Shown piece after piece: positions 10,755 through 22,712 of a stretch of 64,000 bases of DNA. The notes below the pieces were generated by a model, which saw nothing but the letters and a program-made list of their open reading frames with translations, was not told the origin of the DNA and searched no databases. This DNA is from Enoplolaimus lenunculus. Taxonomy: Eukaryota; Nematoda; Enoplea; Enoplida; Thoracostomopsidae. A program made the position numbers and the translations under genes. The stretch lies in NCBI GenBank assembly GCA_030248215.1, contig JASANG010001628.1, positions 81,646 through 145,645 of the forward strand, read 5' to 3'. Position 1 is the first letter of the stretch. Every line of letters starts with the position of its first letter.

Positions 10755-11126
10755 CAGGGTGCAACCGGAGATGAAAAATACCGGAGCCGGAACCGGAGTG
10801 AACGAAACTTGCGGGAGCCGGAGCCAGCACTGGAGGTGAAGCGAAATTCGGTTGTAAAAACGATGGTTAATTAGTTAACTTTAACCAATATCTTTAATAT
10901 GTTGTTAACTGGTTGATTTTACGCTAATTTTCGGCGAAATTTCGGAAATTCTTTCCTGAAAATTGTGACAAAAGTAAAACAAAACGCGCTAAAGCGATAA
11001 ATTTTGCAAAATTATGCAAAATTTTCCTACCGAAAATGCCGGAACCTCAGGCAAAAATCTTACCGGAGCCGTAGACGGAGGCCGATTTTCTGCCGGAGCC
11101 GGAGGTAGACCTCCGGTTGTTCCATG
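10755..11126 (+). repeat. CAGGGTGCAACCGG MITE with 8-bp target duplication
   Basis: 372 bp with inverted ends (CAGGGTGCAACCGGAG and CTCCGGTTGTTCCATG). Flanks are CATGCTGC (10747-10754) and CATGCTAC (11127-11134), an 8-bp duplication with one change, as in hAT elements. Subterminal CCGGAGCCGGA motifs repeat. The centre is AT-rich with AAATTTCGGAAATTCTTTCC. Confidence 0.78.
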
Positions 11127-11789
11127 CATGCTACAAACAATATTGTTCGCCGCACTGCCGGGAGGTTTGCATCTAGCTTCTCGCGCTTCGCTTTAGAGCC
11201 TTAATTCCGCCACCATTATATAATAGGCCCAGTGAATGCGAACACTTCCGCCACTTTTTCAGATTAGTTGTTGCACTGCTATCGTAGCGTCACGACAAGA
11301 AGAAAAGAACAATAAAATTTCGAATATTTTAACCCGAAACAACAAAAATCCAAAAATCACTTAACTTTGTTTGAGATAACCGAGACAAGCTGCGTGCATT
11401 GATGCCTGCGTTTCATATTCGAATTTGGTCGCTAAAGATTTCTCTGTCGTATTCTGAACACTGGTTGGCAGTCATTCCAGACGATAATTGTTTATAGACA
11501 GCTTAACCAATCACATGAACAAAAAGTACTAAACATGTATATGTCGTATTTTGAATACCAATTTATCTCAACTCTTAGGATTATCAAACACCCGAAATGT
11601 TGTCTTTAACATTTTAGTAACGTGAATGAAAATGAATTTTGACCCAATAATTTTCATACATCTAAAAATGGCTTTTGAGTTGTTGTGGCTGTTCTGAATA
11701 ATAAGTAACGCTTATATATAACGGTTTATTTGTCAATCGAGCGACATAGACAATAAGAAAAATACCTACACAAACCTGACACCAGCTAC

Positions 11790-11958
11790 AGAGGGGCGGA
11801 ACGTTTTTCTGTGGAACTGGAATATAGTAAGCGTTTAAGCTTTAGACTATTTTTTCGCTTAGGCTTAGGCTTAAGCTCATTCTATATGTTCAGGTTTAGG
11901 TTTAGGCTTTAGGCTTAGAAGTAAGCTTATACTATTTTTCCGACCCTGTTCTATACAG
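11790..11958 (+). repeat. MITE of the GGCCMATG family, left end lost
   Basis: It starts within the subterminal GGGGCGGAACGTTTTTCTGTGG and ends CTATACAGTGGCC. The interior is a run of GCTTAGGCTTAGGCTTAAGC and GGTTTAGG strings. Confidence 0.65.
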
Positions 11959-12654
11959 TGGCCCGATCAAATAAAACAGAACTTTTTGAATTAACAAACC
12001 GAATTCATTTTATAGGCTGCTGTTTTATTATTTTTAGAGATATCTACTACAGAAGTATGAATGTCATAAAATAAAGAATTATTCTATTTAAAATAAGGTA
12101 AAAAAATTGTGAAAAATGAACATTTCAAAAACAGAACACATGCAACAAAAAGCAAAGTTCACACCGAATAGCATCGCGACGTTTCTGCGCATAAAATATG
12201 CAGTCTATAGGTCCTCAGACTATATGTCGCTACTTGACACAACTGTATACAATAAAAAATAAGACTATTTTAACTCTTTTGAGTGAGAAAAGTTTCTCAA
12301 AACTTTATTTTTAACTTCTAAACACAAGTTTGTTGGAATTATAGAAACGAATTTAAAGCAAACATTAAAATGATTACTTTACTGGTGGACAGAGAAGTTT
12401 AATGGAAACTATATCGCACCGTGTTTAAGTCATCAATAGGTTTATCGATCTAGTTTAACTCGATATATATACTACTAAACGCCACGCCATGAACTATTCC
12501 TTCCTTTTAATTTAGCTACATTCATGCCGGGTACATTTTGTACCATGAGGAACCCCAGGAGTTGCATACTCTTGTATCATGCTGTCCTATACGATTTTAT
12601 GATCTTAAAAATGCGCAACAAAATATACACAGTCTGTCTGTACTAATTTTTGAG

Positions 12655-12826
12655 GAATTTCGGCTAAAAAACCCCGCATATATAACAAATTTAAGTTGTT
12701 CTGATTTTGAACTGGCAAGCTTTAATTAATTTTGTATTCAAAATAAATGAATTTCGGCTAAAAAACCCCGCATATATAACAAATTTAAATTGTTCTGCTT
12801 TAATTAATTTTGTATTAAAAATAACT
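12655..12826 (+). repeat. Two-unit tandem duplication
   Basis: GAATTTCGGCTAAAAAACCC with the following CCGCATATATAACAAATTTA occurs at 12655 and again at 12749. The second unit lacks about 17 bp near GATTTTGAACTGGCAAG. Short frames on both strands here are products of the duplication. Confidence 0.8.
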
Positions 12827-14059
12827 ACGAATGCTGTTGCTGTGCGTATATCCGCATCCGCAAAAGTTAAGTACAAAACTCGCATCCACATTTAATTTTT
12901 GATGATTTTTTACTTAACTTTTCATTCTGCATCGGTGACACTTTTATAGCCCGACACCTTTGTTTCCCACTGCGTTGAGAATACGACTGCAGTTTCGGCT
13001 GCTCTTTGGAGCATACACTCAGCTTTGTTCACTGTAGCTTGAAGTAAAGGTCAAATTTGACATCTCGCAAAGTTTAATATCAACTCAGCGTGCAAAAGCC
13101 GTGCGCATTAAATCGCGTGAATTCATAACGAAAAAAATTATCCACATCCGCATGTTGCTAAACATCCGTATTTGTAGCAAATCGCACAAAATTACTGTTC
13201 AATCTGGCAAACTGAGCAAAAATTTTCAACAAATTTAATAATTGCAGCAAACGTTTTACAGAAAGTTTTACGATTGAGTTAAATCCGCAAAAGCTTCACG
13301 TATAAAATGTTATCGCCATGTCGACGGCAACGGATAAGAATTATTTATAGCTGCGACAACTATTGTTGTTGTTTAAATATTGAGGCGTTAGCAACAAAAA
13401 TTGTGTTACACACGTTCTTCGTTTCTAACACACAACAAGTCAAGTCAGTTTTTGACAGTCCGGCAACGAGGAAATATTTAGCACAGGAGACAGGTGTATT
13501 TAATACACAGGGAGTAGCCGGAAAAAAATTTTGCTAACGCCAAATACTTTCAATGCTGTCGGTAAATTTTTAGCCAGGGGGCGGAGGTAATCGTAAAGGG
13601 CGGTGCTTGTTTGGATCCGCCCCTGTAGTTAAATTGCTGCTTGTTAAGGTAGTTGGGCTGAATTTATTTTGCTTTGTGCTGCAGCTAAAACAGCGAACTC
13701 TCCAAATTGAAGTGCGTGGATAAATAAATTTTTTTAAAAAAAATATATATTCACTTCCGACTGTTCTATATTGACAAAGAAAATAAAATTTAAAAATTGC
13801 TGTATCAAATCGTATTCGACTATTAGGGAGAATAAAATTAATTTCAGCTATAGATCGGTAAATTTTAAATCTGAAATATGAAAAACACAAAAACAAATTT
13901 TTGATGAAAAACTAGGCCCATCGTACACTTTTTCAAACATTTAAGTAATACTTAGGACAAAGCTTTTATGCAAAGGTTTACGTTTAGGTAGCATTTTCCT
14001 AAACCTAAAGCCTAAAGTCTAAGCCTAACCTTGAGCCTGACACAATACAGAGTATGTGG

Positions 14060-14454
14060 GAAGGATGGGTCCCTATTTTGAGTCTCTATCAATACGAATT
14101 CGTATCCCAAATAAGAGTCCGTATGCGGATAGAGTCCCATACCCTAATTTGATACCATAAATGTCAATTATCTCTAATTGTAGTGCATAAGTGACTCCAC
14201 GACCAAATCAAGTTGAGTTCGAAACTTTAAAGCGCACTTAAGTTTTTAACCTTGTATTATCCCTCAAGTTATTGACACAAGACAATAAACGTTTAATTCA
14301 ACGGATAGTTGTAGTACCGTAAGTACATATATCAGTAACGAACGGTGGTGGAGCGTGGGTTAAAAATAAATAACAGTTCGTAACCGAATAACACGAAGGG
14401 TGCCCTCTGAAGAGGCCAAATAAATTTCAGTCCCGCCCTCTTATTCGGGTCGCT
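14060..14454 (+). repeat. TAGCGACCC element, uninterrupted copy
   Basis: Aligns with 5885-6749 without the nested insert. The right end is CTCTTATTCGGGTCGCTA. The left end appears truncated near GGATGGGTCCCTATTTTGAG. It lies upstream of the phosphatase gene. Confidence 0.6.
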
Positions 14455-14780
14455 ACAATTTGCTGATTCGACCAGTAATGTCGGATTTCTGCGATTGCTT
14501 GCGTTCATATATTTACCCATGTTATAACCTGTGTATTTCTGAGCTACCAAATTGTAATTAATCACATTGATGTTAATATTTAAACTATTTCAACTGTCAG
14601 ATAAAAATTCTTATGTGGAAAAATGCTGTTTACTTCAATAGGCCACGTTTAAATCTCTTAGCGAAATAGATTCGGAGTTAATTTATGTTTTAGAAAATTT
14701 ACATATGCACCATGTTTATTCTCAACTAGTCTTTGTAGAGCATTTGTTGCTCAGTATAAACACTTAGTATAAACACTTAA

Positions 14781-17700
14781 ATGAATTTCGCGAGACGAAA
14801 GTTCAACATTTCCGACTTGAAATTAGGCGCAGCAAAACCAGGTAAGCTAAAAAATTTTATTATATGATAGCGAAAAAATTAAAAAGAATACAACCAGCTA
14901 TAGGTATATAGCAGATAGTATATCCGTCAGATATTTGTTGTTTAGCTAAAATTTTTTGCACTGTTAAATTTATATGTTAGACCGTACGCGAACCGACGAT
15001 GTCCCAACGACTGCAACAGCAATCGCAATCGCTGAAATATCTGAGCGAACGGTAAATCCTACGGGAAAAGTAAGCGAGATTCGGCCTAAAGATCAACGAG
15101 ATTCAAGCCGGAACAAGCGAAAACCAGCAAAATCGCAGCAAAAGGTGTGTTGATTTGTTGAAACTAGTATACGCACATATAATACACTGAAATGATAAAA
15201 CTGACCTTGGCTTATATGCTAAACGCTTAACATTATTTTACGCGTATGTTTGAGCACAAATTAAATTAACTCAATCATATGAGAAGTTTTGCCTAATGTG
15301 AAACTATAACATTAATTTGATTTAAATTTTATTTTCAGGATTGCGGAACATTACGAGATTTATTACCGTTATTCAAATATGAAGAAGCAAACGCGTTACA
15401 TAGCAAAATTGGAGGACTTCCCATAAAAGTAAGTGGATTTAGTTGCAGAAAATGCATGTTGTGTAATCAAGCCTACGCTGATGGTATCAGAGTTAGATTT
15501 CCATCAAGCAGGGTACAATCAGTTCTGAATATGACCATCGGTGTTTGGGACGGCCCAGTTGCCAACTGTGTCAAATAGTAAACGTCGGCCCATGTATAAA
15601 TCACGGATGTAGCGCTTTCCGTGGGACTGCAATAAAGTAAGCTTAAACTTTATTGTTTAGGATTACGCTTAGGCGTAAGCTTAGGCTTATGAATAGGCTT
15701 ATACTATATACTGTTACAGACCTGTTTTTTACAGTGACCTTAGTGTCTACAAGATCCTACATACAGCCTTATCAGCTACGATCCTGACGTGTCCTTGAAG
15801 GCTGAGTTGTCTAGAAATAAAGCAGTTTAAATCATTTCACTGATTACCCAATTTAGTCCGACAACTAGGAATTGCTAGACTTGTGAGTAGGGAGCTTAAG
15901 AACAATTCTAGAGGACTCAAGTAAAATTTTTCTAGCGTAGAATTCGTTGAATGCAGTCGAAATATAATTCAGTTGGATGTGCTGACTATGTTCGTTGGAG
16001 GGTTTCGACGTTCCTTCTCATCACTGCGCCGAGGTTCTTGGTTCCCTGACTATATCATATGCTCAAAATATGTCATAAATCATGTCGTTATCTGGCAATT
16101 TTTCATCGTAGATATGCTGCAATTGTCCGATATGCAATAAAATTACGAAGTTCATCTAAAATCTACAAAATTTCGATGCATGCGCTATTTTTTCTTAAAA
16201 CCTTACAAAGCCCCTATGAATATATGAATGCCTCGATTATGGTGGCAGAAAAATAATGCTTGTTTGAAAATTTTATACTTCAATATTCGTTTTCCGTTTC
16301 CGTATATTTTGATCATTATCTGTTTTATTTCCGTTATTTTTACTATCCGTTTTTACACACGGCTATCGCGTCTTTGATTATTTCAAGGATTTTGTTCGTC
16401 GAGTTTTCTATGAATTTGACAGCGTTATGAACGAGTATGAAGCGTTGAAACGTGAAGGCCCGATCTCAACTGCGACTTACAATGCGTTCAACTCAAATTC
16501 AGTCAAAAATCGTTACATCGATATTAAATGCTACGACCACACTCGTGTAACATTAAGAGGAATGCCGCCCGGTGAAACGGATTATATTCACGCTAATTAT
16601 GTAGACGGTTATAAATGTAAAAAGATGTATATTTGTTGCCAGGTAAAACAAAATTAATATGTATCAGACATTTTAGTAAACGAACGACATTTCTTTTTTT
16701 AAAAAAATTAGCGGATTTAAATTTTAAAGTTTTATTTTAAATTGGGGCACTCTCGTTTCCACCCCCCGCCACTACGCAATGTGGCATGGGGAAAGTATTC
16801 CACTGCGAAGGGTAACTACCAAAAAAATTAAATCGGTACGGTCAGCCGGCTATGTGACAGAGGCAAAAAATTAAACAAACAAGGATAACTTCTCTAAATT
16901 AGGAATGAGTTTTTCTGGTCTAAATAGGAACTTATTGTAACTTAGCCGAAGTAGACAACGGGAGAGCTAAAATGTCCACAGAAACGAACACGACGGTTTT
17001 CAATGAGTTACAAGCAAGGTTGAAGACTATCTTGGGGGCCAAAATTGTTCCGGAAGGGGGGCTGAGCAGGATCACCTTTGGCTCCCCTCTGGCTAACAGA
17101 GGCGGCAACAAACAATACACCTGCAGCACCCTATGTTTCATATAGTAAAAAAATCTTTTGTAGGGTCCGTTGCAGCAAACGTATTACGATTTTTGGCACA
17201 TGGTATGGCAAGAACAGTGTATGGTCATTGCGATGACTACCAAGTAACGCGCAACAATATTTTGGTTAACCCTTTCTCACGAATGTTTTCTATTTCCCCT
17301 GAGACATACTTTTATGCTAGGATTCGAACTCCAGTGACTGGAGTGGGAGGCGTATACTATCACCACCCAGCTATAGGAGCTTGACGCTCGAGCCCGAGGG
17401 GGCGCGAGCGTCTTGTGGTGATTTAGTACTATGTATTCGCGTTGCAATTGTTAAACACGGTGCGATATATATTATTTAACGTATATACACTGCGCTGAGT
17501 TGCCTATAGGCAACTCAATGTGAGAAGGGGTTAACATGAAGTAGTTTTTCTAAAAGAATTTTAGTCCCCATTTTACGATAAACCAGTTGCATTTTATAAG
17601 TCACTGGTTGGACTTGTGGAACCTGACTTCAATTTATCCGAATACTCAAGTTTTGCTAAGCAAATACTTATCCAATTGTGTGTTTGTAAAATTGTGCTTA

Positions 17701-20700
17701 TAAGTCGAGAGTTCACTATTGTGTTTAGTTTATCATTAATAAACCATTTTATTATACTAATTTTGGTTCAATTAGATTCAGAATGGCAAGCTACCGGTAT
17801 GACAATTGAACGAAAGTATAATTTCGGACTCAACGCATTCGCTCAAAAATGCCGTTTATTTGTTACTGTTAAAAAAAATTATGTATTAGCTGAAGTCGTG
17901 TCAACTTATCTAGTATGCACTTAAAGCAAATACTTGAGTAATATTTCAAAAACACAGCCATTGGCGCTTTGCGTTGAACCTACCGGTTATGCTAGGAAGT
18001 TGTTCAGAACCTACTATTTATGAATTGCGTATATATTATATATCCAATGACCTGCTGAATTACTCCCAATATACAATAAAAATTAGCAATTACTATTTTT
18101 TAATTTAAAAGTTGCAATTGCAGTTTTTACTAGTATTTTAGGTGCATGGAGTTAAACAAACCGAAATGTGGTCAATATTGGCCGAGTCAACAAGGAACCG
18201 CGATGGAACTTAAACCGTTTTCGATCATTTGCAAACGTAGTTTGGATCAGAAAAGCTATATTTATACTGAATTGATCTTGAAGTGAGTTGAGTTGTATCG
18301 TCATTTTGAACAAAAAATAGTTAGGAAATATATATGGGTCCAGATTGAAAGCCAAATACTGAGACTTGCCTAGGCTGAGACCGAGACTACCATCAGTGAT
18401 CATAACCACTTTTGTTTTAAAGTACCTACAGAAAACTGGATGTCCTTAAAGGGCACATGGGCCAAACGAATATAGCAACTGAACGCAACGCTATGACAAC
18501 ATAGAATAGTATAATCGGTCGTTGTTAAAGTATTAAAAATGCATCGGCGTGAGATTTTAAACTTTGTCACGTAAAAACTTTCATTATACCTTAAGCCACT
18601 GCGAAAAGAATTGCAAGATACGTCTTGATATTTGAATGCAATCTAGTAGGTATTAGCTTTGAATTCATTATCTGTCCTGCTCCGGCCGGATGTTAGATTA
18701 TCTGGCTCCGGCTTCCATCGAATATTAGATTACCTGCTCCGTCAGTCCTTGGTAGCCGGTCGCACCCGGATATATATTACCACTGTGTTTTATTGGTTAG
18801 TCTTTTTCAGTCACTGGTTAAATTCGTTTTTGATTGGTTTTAATGTTTCAACAAAAACTGGCTATCTCCGTACTTTAATAGCTGTATATCCTATAAAAAT
18901 TGCTCCCGTTTAAGCTTCAACATAGATCTTGATCCTGACCTGTTTAGATTAATGTTGCATTTACATCATGTCGGCAAGAACTAGCAAAGTACAAATTTCT
19001 TGACTGGGCTAAAAATAGTTGGAAAGCTTATTGAAAATTGTCACCATTTTATAGCTACACGTAAAAATGCCATATTCGATTTAGAAACGCGGATGTTCGT
19101 CAAACTCGGGCTGTCATTCATTTGTTGTATACTGCATGGCCAGACTGCGGGGTTCCGTTGAATAGCAATGTATTTCTATCGTACTTGGATGTTTTGCGTC
19201 GAACTCAGATGGCGTTGCTGCAAAAACGCAAGCCACCATGGAAAGGCAGGCCGTTAGGACCGCCTATAATTGTTCATTGTAGCGCGGGTATTGGTAGGAC
19301 AGGTAATAAGCTTTGATTCGTGTGCCCTACAAAACATGCTGAGTCAACCCGAGGTTCAACGGAACTACGACTACAGTCAAATTGACATAAACTTTTTGAA
19401 GGCATTTTGCCAGTCAGTTTCCTAAATTCGACTAGGCATTCGAGATGTCGGACGCATTGGAAAAAATCTTGACCGCCAAGCGTGAATCCAAGCCTAAACA
19501 AAAATGGACCAATTCCTACGACTCGCCTTCTCCGTATCTTACACGCAAAAATTGTCTTCAAATTTCAAAAGTTACATTTTTAAATTTTTATGACTAAAAA
19601 GTTTGGAATTTAATTCGAGTAAAACGAATTTTAAGAGTCAAATTCGGTTTGAGCTAAGACGCCATCACCTACGTCTTTGACGTAAGTAGGTAAATATGTC
19701 GTAGCTTAAATCGTAGTCGTAGCTCAAGTCGTAATTCAGCCCAGTTCCGAAATGGGCTAGTCCAAAGCGAAACTACGACTTGGGCTAGCCCAAGGTGGAA
19801 TCATGTCTGATAAAACTGTGTATTTTCTGATTGGTTACCTGATAGTCGTATTCCTGCTTGATTCCATTTTGCTCAGTGAAACAAACTGTCTGGTAGCAAA
19901 CAGGCGGCGTTTAGCCGATCAGAAAAGAGTATATATTTACGTCAGCCAATCGAATTTTAGTATGACATTAAGGTAAAGCAATCACAAGGCGTGCACTTGT
20001 CGCATAGAAAGAATTACGCCGCGGGCTAGCCCCCAATTCGGAATTGAGCTAAATTACGACTTAGGCTCGACAGAGATCTTACGTAATGAATTCAAGAAAT
20101 TTTGTTGAACTTAGCTCCCTAATTTTACAACCGGCTTTCTGCGCGAATCTTCTGTTTTAAGACCTATGTCTGAAAAATCAGCAAATCTTGTTTGTTATTT
20201 CAGGTTTCTTATATTTCAGAAATATTTGCATCTAATTGGTTAACAGGAAATAATATCTTCAATTTCAAGTTTGTTTTGAAGTCTAAAAAGTTTGAAACCC
20301 ATACTTCTTAAAATTTGTAGACTTAATAATCTATACTTCGATAAAAATATCTGGATTTTGTAATAAAAGAAATAGTTGTCTTAAATTTTGAACAATTTTT
20401 CTTGAATATCAGACAATAATTTGTTTTGAGTGATGTCTCTGTAGGCGGTATTTCCGGTCCATTCATAGGAACACTCTGCGCCGTCGACATATGTTGCCGA
20501 AAACTACTCGAAACTGGATACGTAGACGTCAAAGAAACCATTCGCCGGATACGAAGCCAACGTTTTCAAGCTGTTCAAAAACCAGATCAATATATGTTCG
20601 TTTGCCTGACAGTAATTCAATTTGCCATAACCTATAAATTGATGAACGTAACACCAGAAGTACAAACAGAGTATCTTCGAGCACAAGATACGGTAGCGTT

Positions 20701-20827
20701 ACGGAGTCAACAAGAAGCTAATTTGGTTGTAGTACCTCAAGTGCGTGAAGGTATTTATTATCCTCCTGAACAGTTTGCATATGGTACAAGTCAGGAGAAT
20801 ACGAGAAATCAGTCCATGATGCGGTAA
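14781..20827 (+). CDS. Non-receptor protein tyrosine phosphatase, PTPN9 (MEG2)-like catalytic domain
   Basis: Eight exons join in phase to 455 codons: 14781-14841, 14981-15144, 15339-15428, 16388-16642, 17164-17243, 18142-18282, 19085-19302 and 20469-20827. Residues 1-105 are low-complexity and basic. The rest is one classical PTP domain: the pTyr loop KNRY at 145-148, DYIHANYVDGYK, GPLQQTYYDFWHMVW, KCGQYWP, the WPD loop with D284, the P-loop HCSAGIGRTG with C329 and R335, and the Q-loop with Q373. Every catalytic residue is present. MTTK, KCGQYWP and the P-loop exon recall PTPN9, but the Sec14/CRAL-TRIO domain of that enzyme is absent, so orthology is uncertain. It removes phosphate from phosphotyrosine, probably in the cytosol. 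Introns 3, 5 and 7 carry transposon remnants. Confidence 0.92.
15589..15742 (+). repeat. MITE of the GGCCMATG family, in phosphatase intron 3
   Basis: Left end GGCCCATGTATAAATC, right end TTTACAGTGACC, with GCTTAGGCGTAAGCTTAGG inside. It is one of several repeats that fill this intron. Confidence 0.65.
16055..16361 (-). repeat. AGGGTGTAAACGG MITE, partial copy in phosphatase intron 3
   Basis: Reverse-orientation relative of 21367-21715, ending TTTACTATCCGTTTTTACAC. The end lies only 26 bp before exon 4 of the phosphatase gene, so the repeat supplies most of the sequence just upstream of that splice acceptor. Confidence 0.6.
16970..17143 (+). other. 57-codon open frame in phosphatase intron 4, unrecognised
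   Basis: Between exons 4 and 5 an ATG opens 57 codons (MSTETNTTVFNELQARLK, then LGAKIVPEGG, ending ..CSTLCFI). Local base use is less AT-rich than the intron around it. The frame also continues upstream of the ATG (..LAEVDNGRAK). I do not recognise it. It may be a fragment of a mobile-element ORF or chance. It does not fit the phosphatase reading frame, because exons 4 and 5 join directly (..YICCQ|GPLQQ..). Confidence 0.3.
17270..17532 (-). repeat. TTAA-flanked 263-bp element, copy 4, in phosphatase intron 5
   Basis: TTAA flanks both sides (17266-17269 and 17533-17536). It begins 26 bp after exon 5 of the phosphatase gene. The module, read on the minus strand, has a CCC anticodon loop (also glycine) and an intact B box. 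The A box differs by one base. Confidence 0.87.
18450..18772 (+). repeat. Interspersed repeat, copy 1, phosphatase intron 6
   Basis: Shares TCGTTGTTAAAG, TTAAAAATGCATCGGCGT, ATTAGCTTTGAATT and CCGGTCGCACCC with 30045-30390 over about 320 bp, with moderate divergence. The termini are unclear. Confidence 0.55.
19716..20071 (+). repeat. Foldback MITE with ~48-bp inverted ends, phosphatase intron 7
   Basis: The left GTCGTAGCTCAAGTCGTAAT, then TCAGCCCAGTTCCGAAAT and GGGCTAG, is matched in reverse by CTAGCCCCCAATTCGGAATT, GAGCTAAATTACGACTTAGG and CTCGAC at the right. The interior is AT-rich without an open frame. An extra partial inverted copy of the end lies just left of it (from about 19698). 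Confidence 0.75.
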
Positions 20828-21149
20828 AATTCACACGACGGTATAGCCGTTCATATTGCTATATTCGTTGTTTGGTTGTGATACTTGAAAATATAATGCT
20901 GAAAATGAAAATTTGTATATCTTAGTAACCTGAAACGTTTCTAGCAACTATCGCTTGTACTATTCCTTCACAGTTTTCAAAGCTTTCAGATTTTGTTACA
21001 AAAATTATCATAGCCCTAGCTATAGGTTAGACTTAGAGTCAGATATAGGACGTGTACAAGAGCCACAATTTCCCTAGTTTTTGATATACCGCATTTTATT
21101 TCAAAAGTTTTTACATTTTCCTCATCACTATTTCATTACGCCAGCTTGA

Positions 21150-21155
21150 AATAAA
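21150..21155 (+). terminator. Candidate poly(A) signal of the phosphatase gene
   Basis: This AATAAA lies about 320 nt after the stop at 20827 and is followed by AT-rich sequence. It is the first good match after the gene. Confidence 0.4.
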
Positions 21156-21366
21156 AATATTGTGTAATTAATTAATAGGCTGTATATACATCACGTTTTG
21201 CGTTGGTTTTCAACCTTAAAATTCACTTTGCTAATTTTAGCAAATACATCTATAAGGGTGGTCAAAAATTTTGGTTTCAGATTTAATATTTTGAAAAATC
21301 CATACGATTTTTAGGGTGTACTGGAGGCAAAAACACCGGAGCCGGAGGTCAACAACACTTTCCAGC

Positions 21367-21715
21367 AGGGTGTAAACGGATAGTAAAAATAACGATCAAA
21401 ATAACGGAAACGGAAAACGAATATTGAAGTACAAATTTGCAACATGTTTTTCTGATAACACAATTGTAGCGAGCATATATATTCACCAGTCTTTCAAAAA
21501 TTTTAATGAAATAATGGTGCATGCATTGAATTTTTTTATAAATTTCGGTGAATTTTGTAATTTATATTTCTGTTCGAAGTTACATTTTCTGGAACGAAAA
21601 ATGGCGAGATATACGTGATTTATAACTAATTTTGGACGCAATAATAAAGATCCATTATTTCTATAACGGAAACGGACACCGATTTTTACCGGAAACGGAT
21701 AACCGGTTGCACCCT
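21367..21715 (+). repeat. AGGGTGTAAACGG MITE
   Basis: About 349 bp with inverted ends (AGGGTGTAAACGGATAGT and TAACCGGTTGCACCCT). It has subterminal AACGGAAACGG strings and an AT-rich centre. The short frames within it are not genes. Confidence 0.65.
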
Positions 21716-22373
21716 ACTTGCCAGTACCAGAACTAAAGCGAAATTTAGACAATTAAAAAATTGCAGCAACCAGTTTTACCGGATCTAGAAGCCAATTGTT
21801 TTGACAGGAACCGGAGGGAGACCTGCCGCTGTACTCTACTGCAACATGCAGCTGAATCGAAAATGCGTATTACGCTAAGTCTAAAATTAAGATCCATTCA
21901 ATTTTCCATGCTCTTTTACAAACATTAGTCAATTCTAATGAATACTAACAGTGTACCGCTCATTAATTTAATAAAACATCTGACTTTACTCAACTGTCAT
22001 AGTAGTAAACTAAATACTTAATAGAGCTTATTCTAAACAAAATACTTACTAAAATGCAAAATAAGCAATTGGTCAACAAAGCCACAGGAATGCAACCATG
22101 CACAATATTCCTACTAACAACAACACGGAACAATCTGTAATCTGAGCTGAATCGTGCATCATTTTACCTAAATTTACCACCAGTCTACGAACTACTATCA
22201 AACATTTTCTTGTTAGTCTTCTTTTTGGATAAATTTCAACAAAGTAACGTTTGAATTAGGCAACCAAAACTGACAGGTCTTAAAAATTCTAAAATTGCCT
22301 TGCTGTTTATATGTCTGCCTTGGTTGTATCAACACGTTTGCATTTTGACATTGATAGATACGTATGTTTATAC

Positions 22374-22712
22374 CAGGTTGCAACCGGAGATATAAAATAG
22401 AGGAGCTGGAGATCAACGAAACTTGCCGAAGGCGGATGAGACGAATTTAGGTAGTAAAAATGATGGTAATAACTTAATTTCAGCAAATATCTGCAATATG
22501 CTGTTAAGCTGTTTGGTTTTACGATAATTTTCTACGAAATTTCGGAAATTCTTTCCTGAAAATTGGCAAAAGTAAACGGAAATGCGCTAAGCAGATAAAT
22601 TTTGCAAAATTATGTAAAATTTTACAGCCGAATTTGCCGGAACCTTCGGCAAAAATTCTGCCGGAGCCGGATTTTCTACAGGAGGCGGAGACAGACCTCC
22701 GGTTGTAGCCTG
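22374..22712 (+). repeat. CAGGGTGCAACCGG MITE, second copy
   Basis: It shares the AAATTTCGGAAATTCTTTCC centre and the CGGAGGC...CCTCCGGTTG right end with 10755-11126. The ends are CAGGTTGCAACCGGAG and CCGGTTGTAGCCTG. The flanking octamers GTTTATAC and GTGTCTAC agree at six of eight positions. Confidence 0.7.

Larger units (their letters stand above)
8976..14780. other. Intergenic repeats between the SLC22 and phosphatase genes
   Basis: It holds duplicated 5' flank of the SLC22 gene (to about 9250), a short inverted repeat GGCTTCAG/CTGAAGCC near 9145-9170, the MITEs at 10755 and 11790, the tandem duplication at 12655 and the element at 14060. No exon was recognised on either strand. Confidence 0.6.

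Noticed and set aside
17616-17924. 102-codon frame in phosphatase intron 5
   Set aside because: Not in phase with the flanking exons, which join directly (..MTTK|CMELNKPKCGQYWP..), and hydrophobic AT-rich composition fits intron sequence.
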